Shown here in pieces: positions 7,369 through 21,149 of a stretch of DNA of 22,608 nucleotides (positions are counted from its first letter, which is position 1; each line of letters begins with the position of its first letter). Position numbers and translations under genes: made by a program. The stretch is from assembly GCA_964292295.1 (NCBI GenBank), contig CAXYVC010000032.1, forward strand, positions 1 through 22,608. Direction: 5' to 3'. This DNA is from CAXYVC01 sp964292295. GTDB taxonomy: Bacteria; Acidobacteriota; Holophagae; Holophagales; Holophagaceae. The notes beneath the pieces are model-generated. The model saw only the letters and a list, made by a program, of their open reading frames with translations, was not told where the DNA came from and made no database searches.

Positions 7369-8988
7369 ATGAATGCGATGACCTATCTCTTCCTGGCGAT
7401 GGCCCTCGGGGCCCTCGTCTTCGCCTTCCTGCAGATGCGGAAGGCCCAGCAGTCCGCCCTGGACCTCTCCCGGGCCCAGGCGAAGGCCGAGGCCGACCTG
7501 AAGAACCAGCGGGAGCTGCTCCTTGCGGAAGCCGAGCGCGAGGCCGCCCGCATCCGCGAACGGGGCCAGCGGGAGGGGGACGCCCTGCGGAAGGAGGCCG
7601 AGCTCAAGGCCAAGGAGCAGGCCCTCCAGGCCCGGCAGGAGGCCGAGAAGCTGGTCAACGACCGCATGGCCGCCCTGGACAAGCAGGGGCAGCGCCTGCA
7701 GTCCAAGGAGGAGGGGCTCGACAAGAAGCTGGCCCAGGCGGAGCAGAAGACCAAGGAGCTGGACCTCAAGCTCGAGAAGAACCGGGCCGAACTGGAGAAG
7801 CTCGAGGCCCAGCAGGCGGAGGCCAAGCAGCTGGTGGAGGCCCAGGCTCTCAAGCTGGAGGAGCTCGCCGGGCTCTCCCGCGAGCAGGCCAAGGCCGAGC
7901 TGGTGGCCCAGATCGAGTACGGTGCCCGCATGGACGCGGCGAAGCTGGCCCGCCGCATCGAGGAGGAGGCGCAGGAGGAGGCCGTCAAGAAGGCCCGGTG
8001 GACCATCGGCACCGCCATCCAGCGCGTGGCCTCCGAGGTGGTGACCGAGCAGGCCGTCACCTCCGTCCAGCTGCCCAGCGACGACCTGAAGGGCCGCATC
8101 ATCGGCCGCGAGGGCCGCAACATCCGCGCCCTGGAGAAGGCCACGGGCTGCGACCTGATCGTGGACGACACGCCCGAGACCATCGTCGTCTCCAGCTTCG
8201 ACCCCATCCGCCGCGAGGTGGCCCGCCAGTCCATCCTGAAGCTCCTGGCGGACGGCCGCATCCATCCGGCCCGCATCGAGGAGGTGGTGGAGAAGACCAA
8301 GGTGGACATGGACCAGCACCTGAAGGAGCTGGGCGAGCAGGCCTGCGTGGAGATGGGCTTCCCGGACGTCCACCCCAAGCTCCAGAAGCTCGTCGGCCGC
8401 CTGAACTACCGCACCAGCTACGGCCAGAACGTGCTGGAGCACACGAAGGAGGTGGCCCGCATCGCCGAATACATGGCCTCCGAGATGGGGGCGGATGCCC
8501 GCCTGGCCCGCCGCGCCGGCCTCTTCCACGACATCGGCAAGGCCATCGACCGCGAGGTGGAGGGCACCCACATCGAGATCGGCATGGAGCTGATGCGCCG
8601 CTTCCAGGAGAAGGAGCCGGTCATCCACGCCATGAGCTGCCACCACGGCGACTTCGAGCCGAAGACTGTGGAGGCCATGCTGATCGCCGCCGCGGATGCC
8701 CTCTCCGCAGCCCGACCCGGCGCCCGGCGGGAGATGCTCGAGACCTACGTCAAGCGCCTGGAGCAGCTCGAGACCATCGCCGGTTCCTACAAGGGCGTGC
8801 AGAAGGCCTACGCCATGCAGGCCGGCCGCGAGATCCGCATCATGGTGGACGCCGGCCAGGTGAACGACGACCAGTCCTACTGGATCGCCAAGGACGTGAC
8901 CCGGCGCATCGAGGCGGAGATGCAGTACCCCGGCCAGATCAAGGTCACCGTCATGCGCGAGACCCGGGCCGTGGAATACGCGCGCTAG
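7369..8988 (+). CDS. rny: Ribonuclease Y
   Basis: RNase Y is a membrane-anchored endoribonuclease that starts decay and processing of many mRNAs. The 539-aa protein has one N-terminal membrane segment (about 4-22) and a long coiled coil (about 25-215). A KH RNA-binding domain carries GREG at 246-249, and an HD domain has its metal motif at H387-D388 (FHDIGKAID). All expected domains are in order and the length is normal. It lies just downstream of the 6S RNA. A small membrane-protein gene follows after 7 bases, probably in the same transcript. Confidence 0.97.
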   Translation: MNAMTYLFLAMALGALVFAFLQMRKAQQSALDLSRAQAKAEADLKNQRELLLAEAEREAARIRERGQREGDALRKEAELKAKEQALQARQEAEKLVNDRMAALDKQGQRLQSKEEGLDKKLAQAEQKTKELDLKLEKNRAELEKLEAQQAEAKQLVEAQALKLEELAGLSREQAKAELVAQIEYGARMDAAKLARRIEEEAQEEAVKKARWTIGTAIQRVASEVVTEQAVTSVQLPSDDLKGRIIGREGRNIRALEKATGCDLIVDDTPETIVVSSFDPIRREVARQSILKLLADGRIHPARIEEVVEKTKVDMDQHLKELGEQACVEMGFPDVHPKLQKLVGRLNYRTSYGQNVLEHTKEVARIAEYMASEMGADARLARRAGLFHDIGKAIDREVEGTHIEIGMELMRRFQEKEPVIHAMSCHHGDFEPKTVEAMLIAAADALSAARPGARREMLETYVKRLEQLETIAGSYKGVQKAYAMQAGREIRIMVDAGQVNDDQSYWIAKDVTRRIEAEMQYPGQIKVTVMRETRAVEYAR

Positions 8989-8995
8989 GGCCGCC

Positions 8996-9323
8996 ATGAC
9001 CCTCCGCACGTACGTCCCGATCCTCCTGCTGGTCGTGAGCAACGTTTTCATGACCTTCGCGTGGTACGGGCACCTGAAGCACCTCAAGAGCGCCCCGCTG
9101 TGGGTGGCGATCCTGGCCAGCTGGGGCATCGCGTTCCTCGAATACACGCTGATGGTGCCCGCGAACCGCATGGGCTTTGGCCGCTACACGCTGCCCCAGC
9201 TGAAGGTGATCCAGGAGGTGGTCACGCTGGCGGTCTTTGCGGGGTTTGCCGTGTGGTACATGCGCGAGAGGCTCACCCTGAACCACCTCTATGCGGCGTT
9301 CTGCCTGGTGGGGGCGGTGTTCT

Positions 9324-9343
<20 letters not shown>
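8996..9343 (+). CDS. DMT-superfamily small membrane protein (DUF486 type)
   Basis: A 115-aa integral membrane protein with four predicted helices, resembling the DUF486 family of small drug/metabolite-transporter-like proteins. Conserved-looking features are the TFAWYGHLK segment, GIAFLEYTLMVPANRMG and the closing AFCLVGAVFFTFRKP. Members are annotated only by family and no substrate is known. The gene follows rny by 7 bases and overlaps the end of the convergent histidine kinase gene by 20 bp. Confidence 0.85.
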
Positions 9344-11672
<2,329 letters not shown>

Positions 11673-11689
11673 GGGACCTCCTGAGGGGG

Positions 11690-14320
<2,631 letters not shown>

Positions 14321-14360
14321 GGTCTGCCTTGAGGAAAAACGGGGATGAGGGATCAGGAAA

Positions 14361-15905
<1,545 letters not shown>

Positions 15906-15955
15906 GATTCCCCCGTAAAACATCCGATTCTCCCATGCCGGCGCGGGCTTCACCA

Positions 15956-15973
15956 TGGCCCCGCGCGGGGCCA
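15956..15973. promoter_or_regulatory. 18-bp perfect palindrome in the purH / exported-protein divergent region
   Basis: TGGCCCCGC followed by GCGGGGCCA is a perfect inverted repeat without spacer. It is the most symmetric element in the 89-base gap between the divergent starts at 15905 and 15995. It overlaps the spacer and first bases of a weak + strand promoter candidate (TTCACC 15949-15954, CACAAT 15972-15977). It may be a regulator-binding site, but chance symmetry in GC-rich DNA is possible. Confidence 0.35.
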
Positions 15974-15994
15974 CAATCGGGGCAAGGAGTTTCC

Positions 15995-16594
15995 ATGGTC
16001 CGTCCCTTCCGCTCCACCCTCCTGGCCGCCGCCGCCCTGGCCGCGGCGCTTCCCCTGTCGGCCCAGGAGCCCTGGGACGCCTGCTTCCGTCTGGGCGTCC
16101 TGCGCGCCTCGGGCCTGCGGGACGACCGCCTGTCCCAGGATACGGGCGGCGTGCTGGCCGCCGCGGGCGCCTATCCCGTGACGCGCCGGGGCTGGGCCTG
16201 CTTCGAGGTGGGCTACCGCCGCCTGATGGACCTCTCCATGACGCCCGCCACGGGCACCCGCACCCTGGACCGCCTGGACGGCTACTTCGTGGGCGCCGGC
16301 TACCGGCACGCCCTTCCCGTCGAGGGCGTCTACGCCCAGGCCGGCCTGCGCCTGGCCGCCCACCGCGCCTTCCACCGGGACATCCTGGTCGGGGCGGGCA
16401 GCGGCGGCTCGGACCAGTGGAACGACACCCGCGGCGCCCAGAAGCTGGCCCTGGAGCCCGTCCTGAGCCTCGGCGCGCGCTTCTCGACCCGCAACAGCGT
16501 GGAGCTGGCGATCGGGCGGGCCTCCTTCGAGGACGCCTTCGGCGTGGCCCGCGGAAAACTGCTGGTGGAGCTGAACCTCGCGGTCCATCTCTGA
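15995..16594 (+). CDS. Exported beta-rich protein, probable outer-membrane beta-barrel
   Basis: The 199-aa product starts with a clear signal peptide (basic MVRPFR, an Ala/Leu core, likely cleavage after LSA before QEPW). The mature part alternates short amphipathic strands and turns, for example GYFVGAGYRHALPVEGVYAQAGLRL and the terminal GKLLVELNLAVHL, as in small eight-stranded outer-membrane barrels. No specific family was recognised. AAGGAG (15984-15989) six bases before the ATG fixes the start; an earlier in-frame ATG at 15935 would bury the signal peptide. Confidence 0.7.
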   Translation: MVRPFRSTLLAAAALAAALPLSAQEPWDACFRLGVLRASGLRDDRLSQDTGGVLAAAGAYPVTRRGWACFEVGYRRLMDLSMTPATGTRTLDRLDGYFVGAGYRHALPVEGVYAQAGLRLAAHRAFHRDILVGAGSGGSDQWNDTRGAQKLALEPVLSLGARFSTRNSVELAIGRASFEDAFGVARGKLLVELNLAVHL

Positions 16595-16628
16595 TCTAAG
16601 CTGGTAGCGCCCCTTTCAGGAGGCCGTC

Positions 16629-16973
16629 ATGGATGTCCAGATCGAGGTCCAGTTCACTATCCAGCACAGCCTGGAGGAGCTGCGGGAGGCCTTCGTCAAG
16701 CGGGGCCACTTCCCGGAGTGGCGGGTCGTGGAAGGCGCGGACCTGCGTCCCCAGCTCTTCTTCGAGACCCGCGTCGTGTCCGTGAACCTCAGCACGGAGG
16801 CGGACCGCATGGCCTGGTTCGTGTTCAGCCTCGAGGCCTGCGGAGAGCTCCGCAAGCGGATCGTCATCCCCAACGTGGTGCCCAGCGGCGTGACCGTCGA
16901 CATATCCGCCCTGTCGGACTTCCTGGACTTCTGCCGCCGCTGCCTGGTGGCCAGCCCGGCCCCGAGGGGCTGA
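16629..16973 (+). CDS. Hypothetical protein, 114 aa
   Basis: I do not recognise this family. It is a small cytoplasmic protein without signal or membrane segments, beginning MDVQIEVQFTIQHSLEELRE and ending in an unstructured ASPAPRG. It appears to alternate strands and helices. A strong AGGAGG (16618-16623) five bases before the ATG supports real translation, and its GC-rich codon use matches the neighbours. It lies 34 bases after the exported-protein gene and 23 bases before the nuoG-like gene, so it may be co-transcribed with both. Confidence 0.75.
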   Translation: MDVQIEVQFTIQHSLEELREAFVKRGHFPEWRVVEGADLRPQLFFETRVVSVNLSTEADRMAWFVFSLEACGELRKRIVIPNVVPSGVTVDISALSDFLDFCRRCLVASPAPRG

Positions 16974-16996
16974 GGCCCTCTTCCCACGGGAACGCC

Positions 16997-18424
16997 ATGC
17001 CCACGCTGAAGATCAACGATCGCGAGGTGACGGTTCCGCCCGGAACGCCGCTCATCGAGGCCTGCCGCGAGGCGGGCGTCGAGATCCCCCACTACTGCTA
17101 CCACCCGGCGCTCACGCCCGTGGCCACCTGCCGCATGTGCATGGTGGAGGTGAAGGGCCAGGCCAAGCTGGTGGCCAGCTGCGCCACGCCCGCGGCGGAC
17201 GGCATGGAGGTGGACACGCGCAGCCTTCCCGTGGCGGACGCCCGCGCGGCGGTGATGGAGTTCCTGCTGCTGAACCACCCGCTGGACTGCCCCATCTGCG
17301 ACCAGGCGGGGGAGTGCCGCCTGCAGGACTACAGCTACGCCCACGGCAGCGGCGACAGCCGCATGGTCGAGCCCAAGCGCCGCTACGCCTACGAGGACCT
17401 GGGCGCCAAGATCGTGCTGGACAAGAACCGCTGCATCCACTGCACCCGCTGCGTGCGCTTCACCCGGGAGGTGAGCGGCGGCGGCGAGCTGGTCATGACG
17501 CGGCGCGGCGCGGAGCTGGAGGTGACCACCTACGCGGGCCAGGGCCTCGACGGCAACCCCCTCGCGGGCAACGTGGTGGACCTCTGCCCCGTGGGCGCCC
17601 TCACGCGGCGGGACTTCCGCTTCGCCAAGCGGGTGTGGTACCTGAAGCCCGTGCCGACGATCAGCCGCCACGGCGTGCTGGCCAGCCCCTTGTGGGCGGA
17701 CGTGGACGAGAACCGCGTGTGGCGCTTCCGGCCGCGGCCCCAGCAGGGCCGCCCGGACAGCGCCTTCATCTTCGACGAGGAGCGCGAGGCCTTCCAGCGC
17801 TACAACCTGGATCCCGCCACGCGACCCACGCGGCCCACGCTGCGGGGCCAGGAGGCTGCGCCCGAGGCCGTGGGGGAGGCCTTCCGGGCCGCGGGACCCG
17901 CGGCGGTGGTGGTGCAGGGCACCTTCGGCTGCGATGCGGCCCAGCGCCTGGGCGAGCTGGCTTCCGACCGCTCCTGGCGCTTCGGCAGCGGCGAGCACCA
18001 CGTGCCCGTGGCGTTCCCCCGCCTGCAGCCCACCAGCGACGGCATCTTCAACCGGCGCGGCCTCGTGGAGCGCGGCTACCGCTTCGGCCACCTGGACGAA
18101 CTGGAGGCCCTTCTGGCCACCGGCGGCGTGACGGCCGTGGTGCTGCTCCACGACGCGGCCTTCAGCAGCGCCCGGGAGACGGCCCAGCTGGAGCGCATCC
18201 TCGCCGCCGCGCCCTTCAGCGTGCTGCTGGAGCCCATTCCCTCGGGGCTGCAGCAGCAGGCCACCGCCACCCTGCCCACGGCCACCTACCTCGAGGAGGA
18301 GGACTTCGTGGTGAACGTCCACGGGGAGCTGTGCCGCTACCGGCGGGCCCTGGGGGCGCCGAAGGGCGTGCGCACGGCGCCGGCCTGGGCCCGCCTCCTC
18401 TCAGGGGTTCCGGTCCTTCCGTAG
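16997..18424 (+). CDS. nuoG: NADH-quinone oxidoreductase subunit G, short form
   Basis: This 475-aa protein matches the iron-sulfur half of complex I subunit G. A 2Fe-2S domain has C34-x10-C45-x2-C48-x13-C62. The His-containing 4Fe-4S motif is H94-x3-C98-x2-C101-x5-C107, and a further 4Fe-4S site is C146-x2-C149-x2-C152 with C197. The region after VWYLKPVPTI, where many NuoG have the cysteines of cluster N7, has none. The molybdopterin-enzyme-like remainder is cut to about 240 residues, against 780-900 in full-length NuoG. No other nuo gene is nearby, so either the complex is encoded elsewhere or this is a separate electron-transfer subunit. The ribosome binding site is weak. Confidence 0.85.
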   Translation: MPTLKINDREVTVPPGTPLIEACREAGVEIPHYCYHPALTPVATCRMCMVEVKGQAKLVASCATPAADGMEVDTRSLPVADARAAVMEFLLLNHPLDCPICDQAGECRLQDYSYAHGSGDSRMVEPKRRYAYEDLGAKIVLDKNRCIHCTRCVRFTREVSGGGELVMTRRGAELEVTTYAGQGLDGNPLAGNVVDLCPVGALTRRDFRFAKRVWYLKPVPTISRHGVLASPLWADVDENRVWRFRPRPQQGRPDSAFIFDEEREAFQRYNLDPATRPTRPTLRGQEAAPEAVGEAFRAAGPAAVVVQGTFGCDAAQRLGELASDRSWRFGSGEHHVPVAFPRLQPTSDGIFNRRGLVERGYRFGHLDELEALLATGGVTAVVLLHDAAFSSARETAQLERILAAAPFSVLLEPIPSGLQQQATATLPTATYLEEEDFVVNVHGELCRYRRALGAPKGVRTAPAWARLLSGVPVLP

Positions 18425-19336
18425 GGGATCGTCCCAGAAGGGGTAGAAGCAGTACCACTGCTCGGGATGCTCCCGCACCAGGGCCTCCAGACGGGCGGCG
18501 TAGCCGCGCATGGCCTTCGAGAGGATCTCGGCCCGCTGGTTCCGCCCCGCCGCCAGGATCTGGGGCGCGTGGAAGCGCGCGCGGAAGCGCCGGTCCGCGT
18601 CCAGGAAGAGGTAGGCCTCCACCACCGGCGCGCCCGTGAGGAGCGCCAGCTCCCAGGGGCCGCGGGGGAAGGGGACCTCTGCACCGAAGAAGGGCACGGG
18701 CAGGCCCGTGAGGTTGAAGTCCCGGTCGCCCTGCATGGCCACCAGGCCGCCCTCGCGCAGCCGGGCGAGCACGGGCAGGGGCGCGAAGGCGCTGTCGCCC
18801 ACGGCGATGCCCTCCACGCCCGCCAGGCGCCGCATGCGCGTGCGCACCCGCTCCAGCACGGGGAAGCGGTCCGGCTTGTAGACGGTGTGGACCTTCAGGC
18901 CCAGGTGCTCCAGCAGCAGGCCCCCCAGCTCGAAGGAGCCCAGGTGGGCGGTGAGGAGGATGCCGCCGCGCTCCCGCAGGGCCTCCAGGTGTTCCAGACC
19001 CTCCACGTCCGCCAGGAGCGCCAGGGCCTCGGCCCGGGGACGCTGGCCGAAGCGGAAGAGGTCCGCCCAGGCCCGGGCGTTGTTGAAGGCGGCCTCCCGG
19101 GCGAGGCGCAGCACCTCCGGGTGGTGGGCGGGGCGCCCCAGCACCTGGCCCATGTTGGCGGCGAGGGCGTCCAGGTACTTGGGACGCAGGGCCAGGAAGC
19201 CCGCCACGAAGGCGTCCGCCGTGTCGTGCACGCGCACGCGCCGCGCCAGGGCGGCGGCGGCGGCCGTGCCGGCGGGGATCAGCAGGCCCAGGGCCGCGCC
19301 GTAGAGCAGCGCCAGCAGGCGGGAGTCGCTCTGCAT
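18401..19336 (-). CDS. LpxL/HtrB-family acyltransferase
   Basis: The 311-aa protein belongs to the inner-membrane acyltransferases that add secondary acyl chains to lipid A or related lipids. An N-terminal hydrophobic segment (about 7-30) anchors it. The catalytic H131-x4-E136 lies in AHLGSFELGG, and the later QGDRDFN and PVPFFG blocks are typical of the family. The ATG at 19336 has AGGA four bases upstream; a GTG at 19348, four bases from the rsgA stop, is an alternative. It ends the efp-rsgA operon. Its 3' end overlaps the convergent nuoG by 24 bp. The acyl acceptor cannot be told from sequence. Confidence 0.88.
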   Translation of the reverse strand: MQSDSRLLALLYGAALGLLIPAGTAAAAALARRVRVHDTADAFVAGFLALRPKYLDALAANMGQVLGRPAHHPEVLRLAREAAFNNARAWADLFRFGQRPRAEALALLADVEGLEHLEALRERGGILLTAHLGSFELGGLLLEHLGLKVHTVYKPDRFPVLERVRTRMRRLAGVEGIAVGDSAFAPLPVLARLREGGLVAMQGDRDFNLTGLPVPFFGAEVPFPRGPWELALLTGAPVVEAYLFLDADRRFRARFHAPQILAAGRNQRAEILSKAMRGYAARLEALVREHPEQWYCFYPFWDDPLRKDRNP

Positions 19337-19351
19337 CCGGTCCTGCACGCC

Positions 19352-20440
19352 TCAGCCCCCGCGCTGGTTGGGGTTGCGTTCCGCCATTTCGGTCCACAGG
19401 CGCTGCAGGCTGAGCAGGCGCTCGGGGTAGTCCAGGTCCAGGGCCTCGTCCTCCGGGTCCAGGGCCATGGGGTCCTCGATCCAGTCGGCGGGGAACTCCG
19501 GGAAGAGGATGGGCAGCAGGCCCCGGTCGAGGCCGCGCACGGAGAGGGTGCGGATGCCGGGGGTGTCCACCAGGGTGCCGCCGTAGGGCGTGGGCAGCCA
19601 GCGGGCGGCGGTCGTGGTCTGGCGGCCGGTGCCGTAGCGGCTCATGGCGCCCGTCTTCAGGGCGAGGCCCGGGAGCAGGGCGTTCACGAGGGTGCTCTTC
19701 CCCACGCCGCTGTGCCCCACGAGCACGGCGGTGCGGTCCCGCAGCAGCGCCTGCAGGGGCTCCAGGCCCGCGCCCCGGGACGCGCTGGTCTCCAGGATCT
19801 CCAGGCCCATCTCCCGCAGAGGGTCCAGCTCGGGCAGGGTGTCCTTCGCGCTGGCGCGGTCGCGCTTGGTGACGATGATGCGGAAGGCGAGGCCCGCGTC
19901 CAGGGCCAGGGCGTAGGCCCGCTCCAGGAGGCCCGGGCGCAGGGGCGGGTCCACCACCGCCGCGCAGATCCACAGCTCGTCGGCGTTGGCGCAGATGAGC
20001 TGCCAGGGTTCGCGGTCGTCGATGCCGCCGCGCTTGAGGAGACTGCGCCGGGGCAGCACCGCCACCACCTGGGCCTGGGGCAGGGCGGGGTCCACCGCCT
20101 CCACGGGCACGGGGCTGTAGCGCACCCGGTCCCCGCACACCAGCTTCACGCCCTTCAGCTTGCCGGCGAGGGTGGCCCGGAGGGGCTGGCGGCCCTCCAG
20201 CTCGAGGTCCACCCACTGGCTGTGGCGCTGCACCAGCGTGGCCTCGGGCAGGTGGGCCCAGGGCTCGGCGTCCGGCAGGCGCAGCATGGCGTCCCCGTCG
20301 TGGGCCTCCACGTCCGTGGCGAGGCGCTCGGCCCGCTGCTGCCGGCGCCGGCTCTCGGCGCGGCCCTCCCGGGCGTAGGCGTCGCGCGTGTCCAGGTCCT
20401 GGGCGTGCCGGTTCTGGCCGAGGCGGAAGCGCCGGCTCAT
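19352..20440 (-). CDS. rsgA: Ribosome small-subunit GTPase RsgA, without zinc ligands
   Basis: RsgA is a circularly permuted GTPase that checks late 30S maturation. The 362-aa protein has a basic N-terminal extension (1-50) and an OB-fold (about 55-135). The GTPase motifs follow in permuted order: G4 TKRD at 191-194, G1 GHSGVGKST at 242-250 and G3 DTPGIR at 292-297. The C-terminal domain normally binds zinc through a Cys/Cys/His/Cys set. Here residues 305-362 contain no cysteine or histidine and are instead acidic (DPEDEALDLD), although the flanking FPEF and SLQRLW blocks align. It starts 6 bases after the efp stop. Confidence 0.93.
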   Translation of the reverse strand: MSRRFRLGQNRHAQDLDTRDAYAREGRAESRRRQQRAERLATDVEAHDGDAMLRLPDAEPWAHLPEATLVQRHSQWVDLELEGRQPLRATLAGKLKGVKLVCGDRVRYSPVPVEAVDPALPQAQVVAVLPRRSLLKRGGIDDREPWQLICANADELWICAAVVDPPLRPGLLERAYALALDAGLAFRIIVTKRDRASAKDTLPELDPLREMGLEILETSASRGAGLEPLQALLRDRTAVLVGHSGVGKSTLVNALLPGLALKTGAMSRYGTGRQTTTAARWLPTPYGGTLVDTPGIRTLSVRGLDRGLLPILFPEFPADWIEDPMALDPEDEALDLDYPERLLSLQRLWTEMAERNPNQRGG

Positions 20441-20446
20441 GGGGGC

Positions 20447-21022
20447 TCAGGCCCGTCCGCAGAACTCGCGGGTCTCGGTGCTCACCTTCACCCGCTCGCC
20501 CTCCTTGATGAAGAGGGGCACGCGGATCTCGATGCCCGTCTCCAGCGTGGCGGGCTTGGTGACGTTGCCGCTGGCCGTGTCCCCCCGGGCGCCGGGCTCG
20601 GTGTAGGTGATGGCGAGCTCCACCTGCTGGGGGAGCTGGAGGCCGATGGGGTTGCCGTTGAACTTCTGGACCTGGATGATCTGGCCGTCCACCAGGAAAT
20701 CCAGCGCGTCGCCCAGCATGTCGCCGTTCAGGGTCAGGGTCTCGTAGCTCTCCTGGTCCATGAAGTGGCTGCCCTCGCCGTCGGAGTAGAGGTAGCTGGC
20801 GGGCACCAGGACGAGGTCGGGCTCCGCGAACTTCTCGCCGGCCTTGAAGGTCTTGTCGAAGACGGCGCGGGTGATGAGGTTGCGCATCTTCAGGCGCACG
20901 AGGGTCTGTCCGCCCCGGGCGGTGGGCGTGGAGACCTCCACGTCCAGGCAGTGGTAGGGAACGCCTTCGTGCTCGAAGAACATCTTCCGCTTCACGTCGA
21001 TCGCTTCAATCAGGGCGGCCAT
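20447..21022 (-). CDS. efp: Elongation factor P with an EfpL/YeiP-like arginine loop
   Basis: EF-P binds between the P and E sites and rescues ribosomes stalled at proline runs. The 191-aa protein has the KOW-like domain I and two OB domains, ending with the signature LPQQVELAITYTEPGARGDT and a KPATLETG block. The domain I loop reads STPTARGGQT, with R36 where EF-P usually presents a modified lysine (KPGKG). This resembles the loop of E. coli YeiP/EfpL (SPTARGAAT), while the rest is canonical EF-P. AAGGAG lies before the ATG. No modification enzyme gene is in the window. It heads the efp-rsgA-acyltransferase operon. Confidence 0.93.
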   Translation of the reverse strand: MAALIEAIDVKRKMFFEHEGVPYHCLDVEVSTPTARGGQTLVRLKMRNLITRAVFDKTFKAGEKFAEPDLVLVPASYLYSDGEGSHFMDQESYETLTLNGDMLGDALDFLVDGQIIQVQKFNGNPIGLQLPQQVELAITYTEPGARGDTASGNVTKPATLETGIEIRVPLFIKEGERVKVSTETREFCGRA

Positions 21023-21081
21023 GGGTCTCCTTGGGAGGCGCGCGCCGCCTGGAGCGGGTCCGTGGGCGGCGCGGAAAGGCC

Positions 21082-21087
21082 ATTCTA
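21082..21087 (-). promoter_or_regulatory. Candidate efp -10 element
   Basis: On the minus strand this reads TAGAAT, five of six consensus bases, about 60 bases before the efp start. No good -35 sits at 16-18 bases; TTGGCT lies only 14 bases away. It would drive the efp-rsgA-acyltransferase operon. Confidence 0.4.
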
Positions 21088-21123
21088 CCCCACGCGATTG
21101 AAGCCAAGACGGGGGGAGGCCGC

Positions 21124-21129
21124 TATGAT
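21124..21129 (+). promoter_or_regulatory. Candidate kinase-gene -10 element
   Basis: TATGAT matches five of six -10 bases. TTGAAG lies upstream but with a 20-base spacer, longer than usual. Transcription would begin near 21136, giving a leader of only about 14 bases. The GGAGGA at 21131-21136 is too far from the ATG for ideal ribosome binding, so initiation may be nearly leaderless. Confidence 0.35.
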
Positions 21130-21149
21130 CGGAGGAACCCGGTTTTTCC

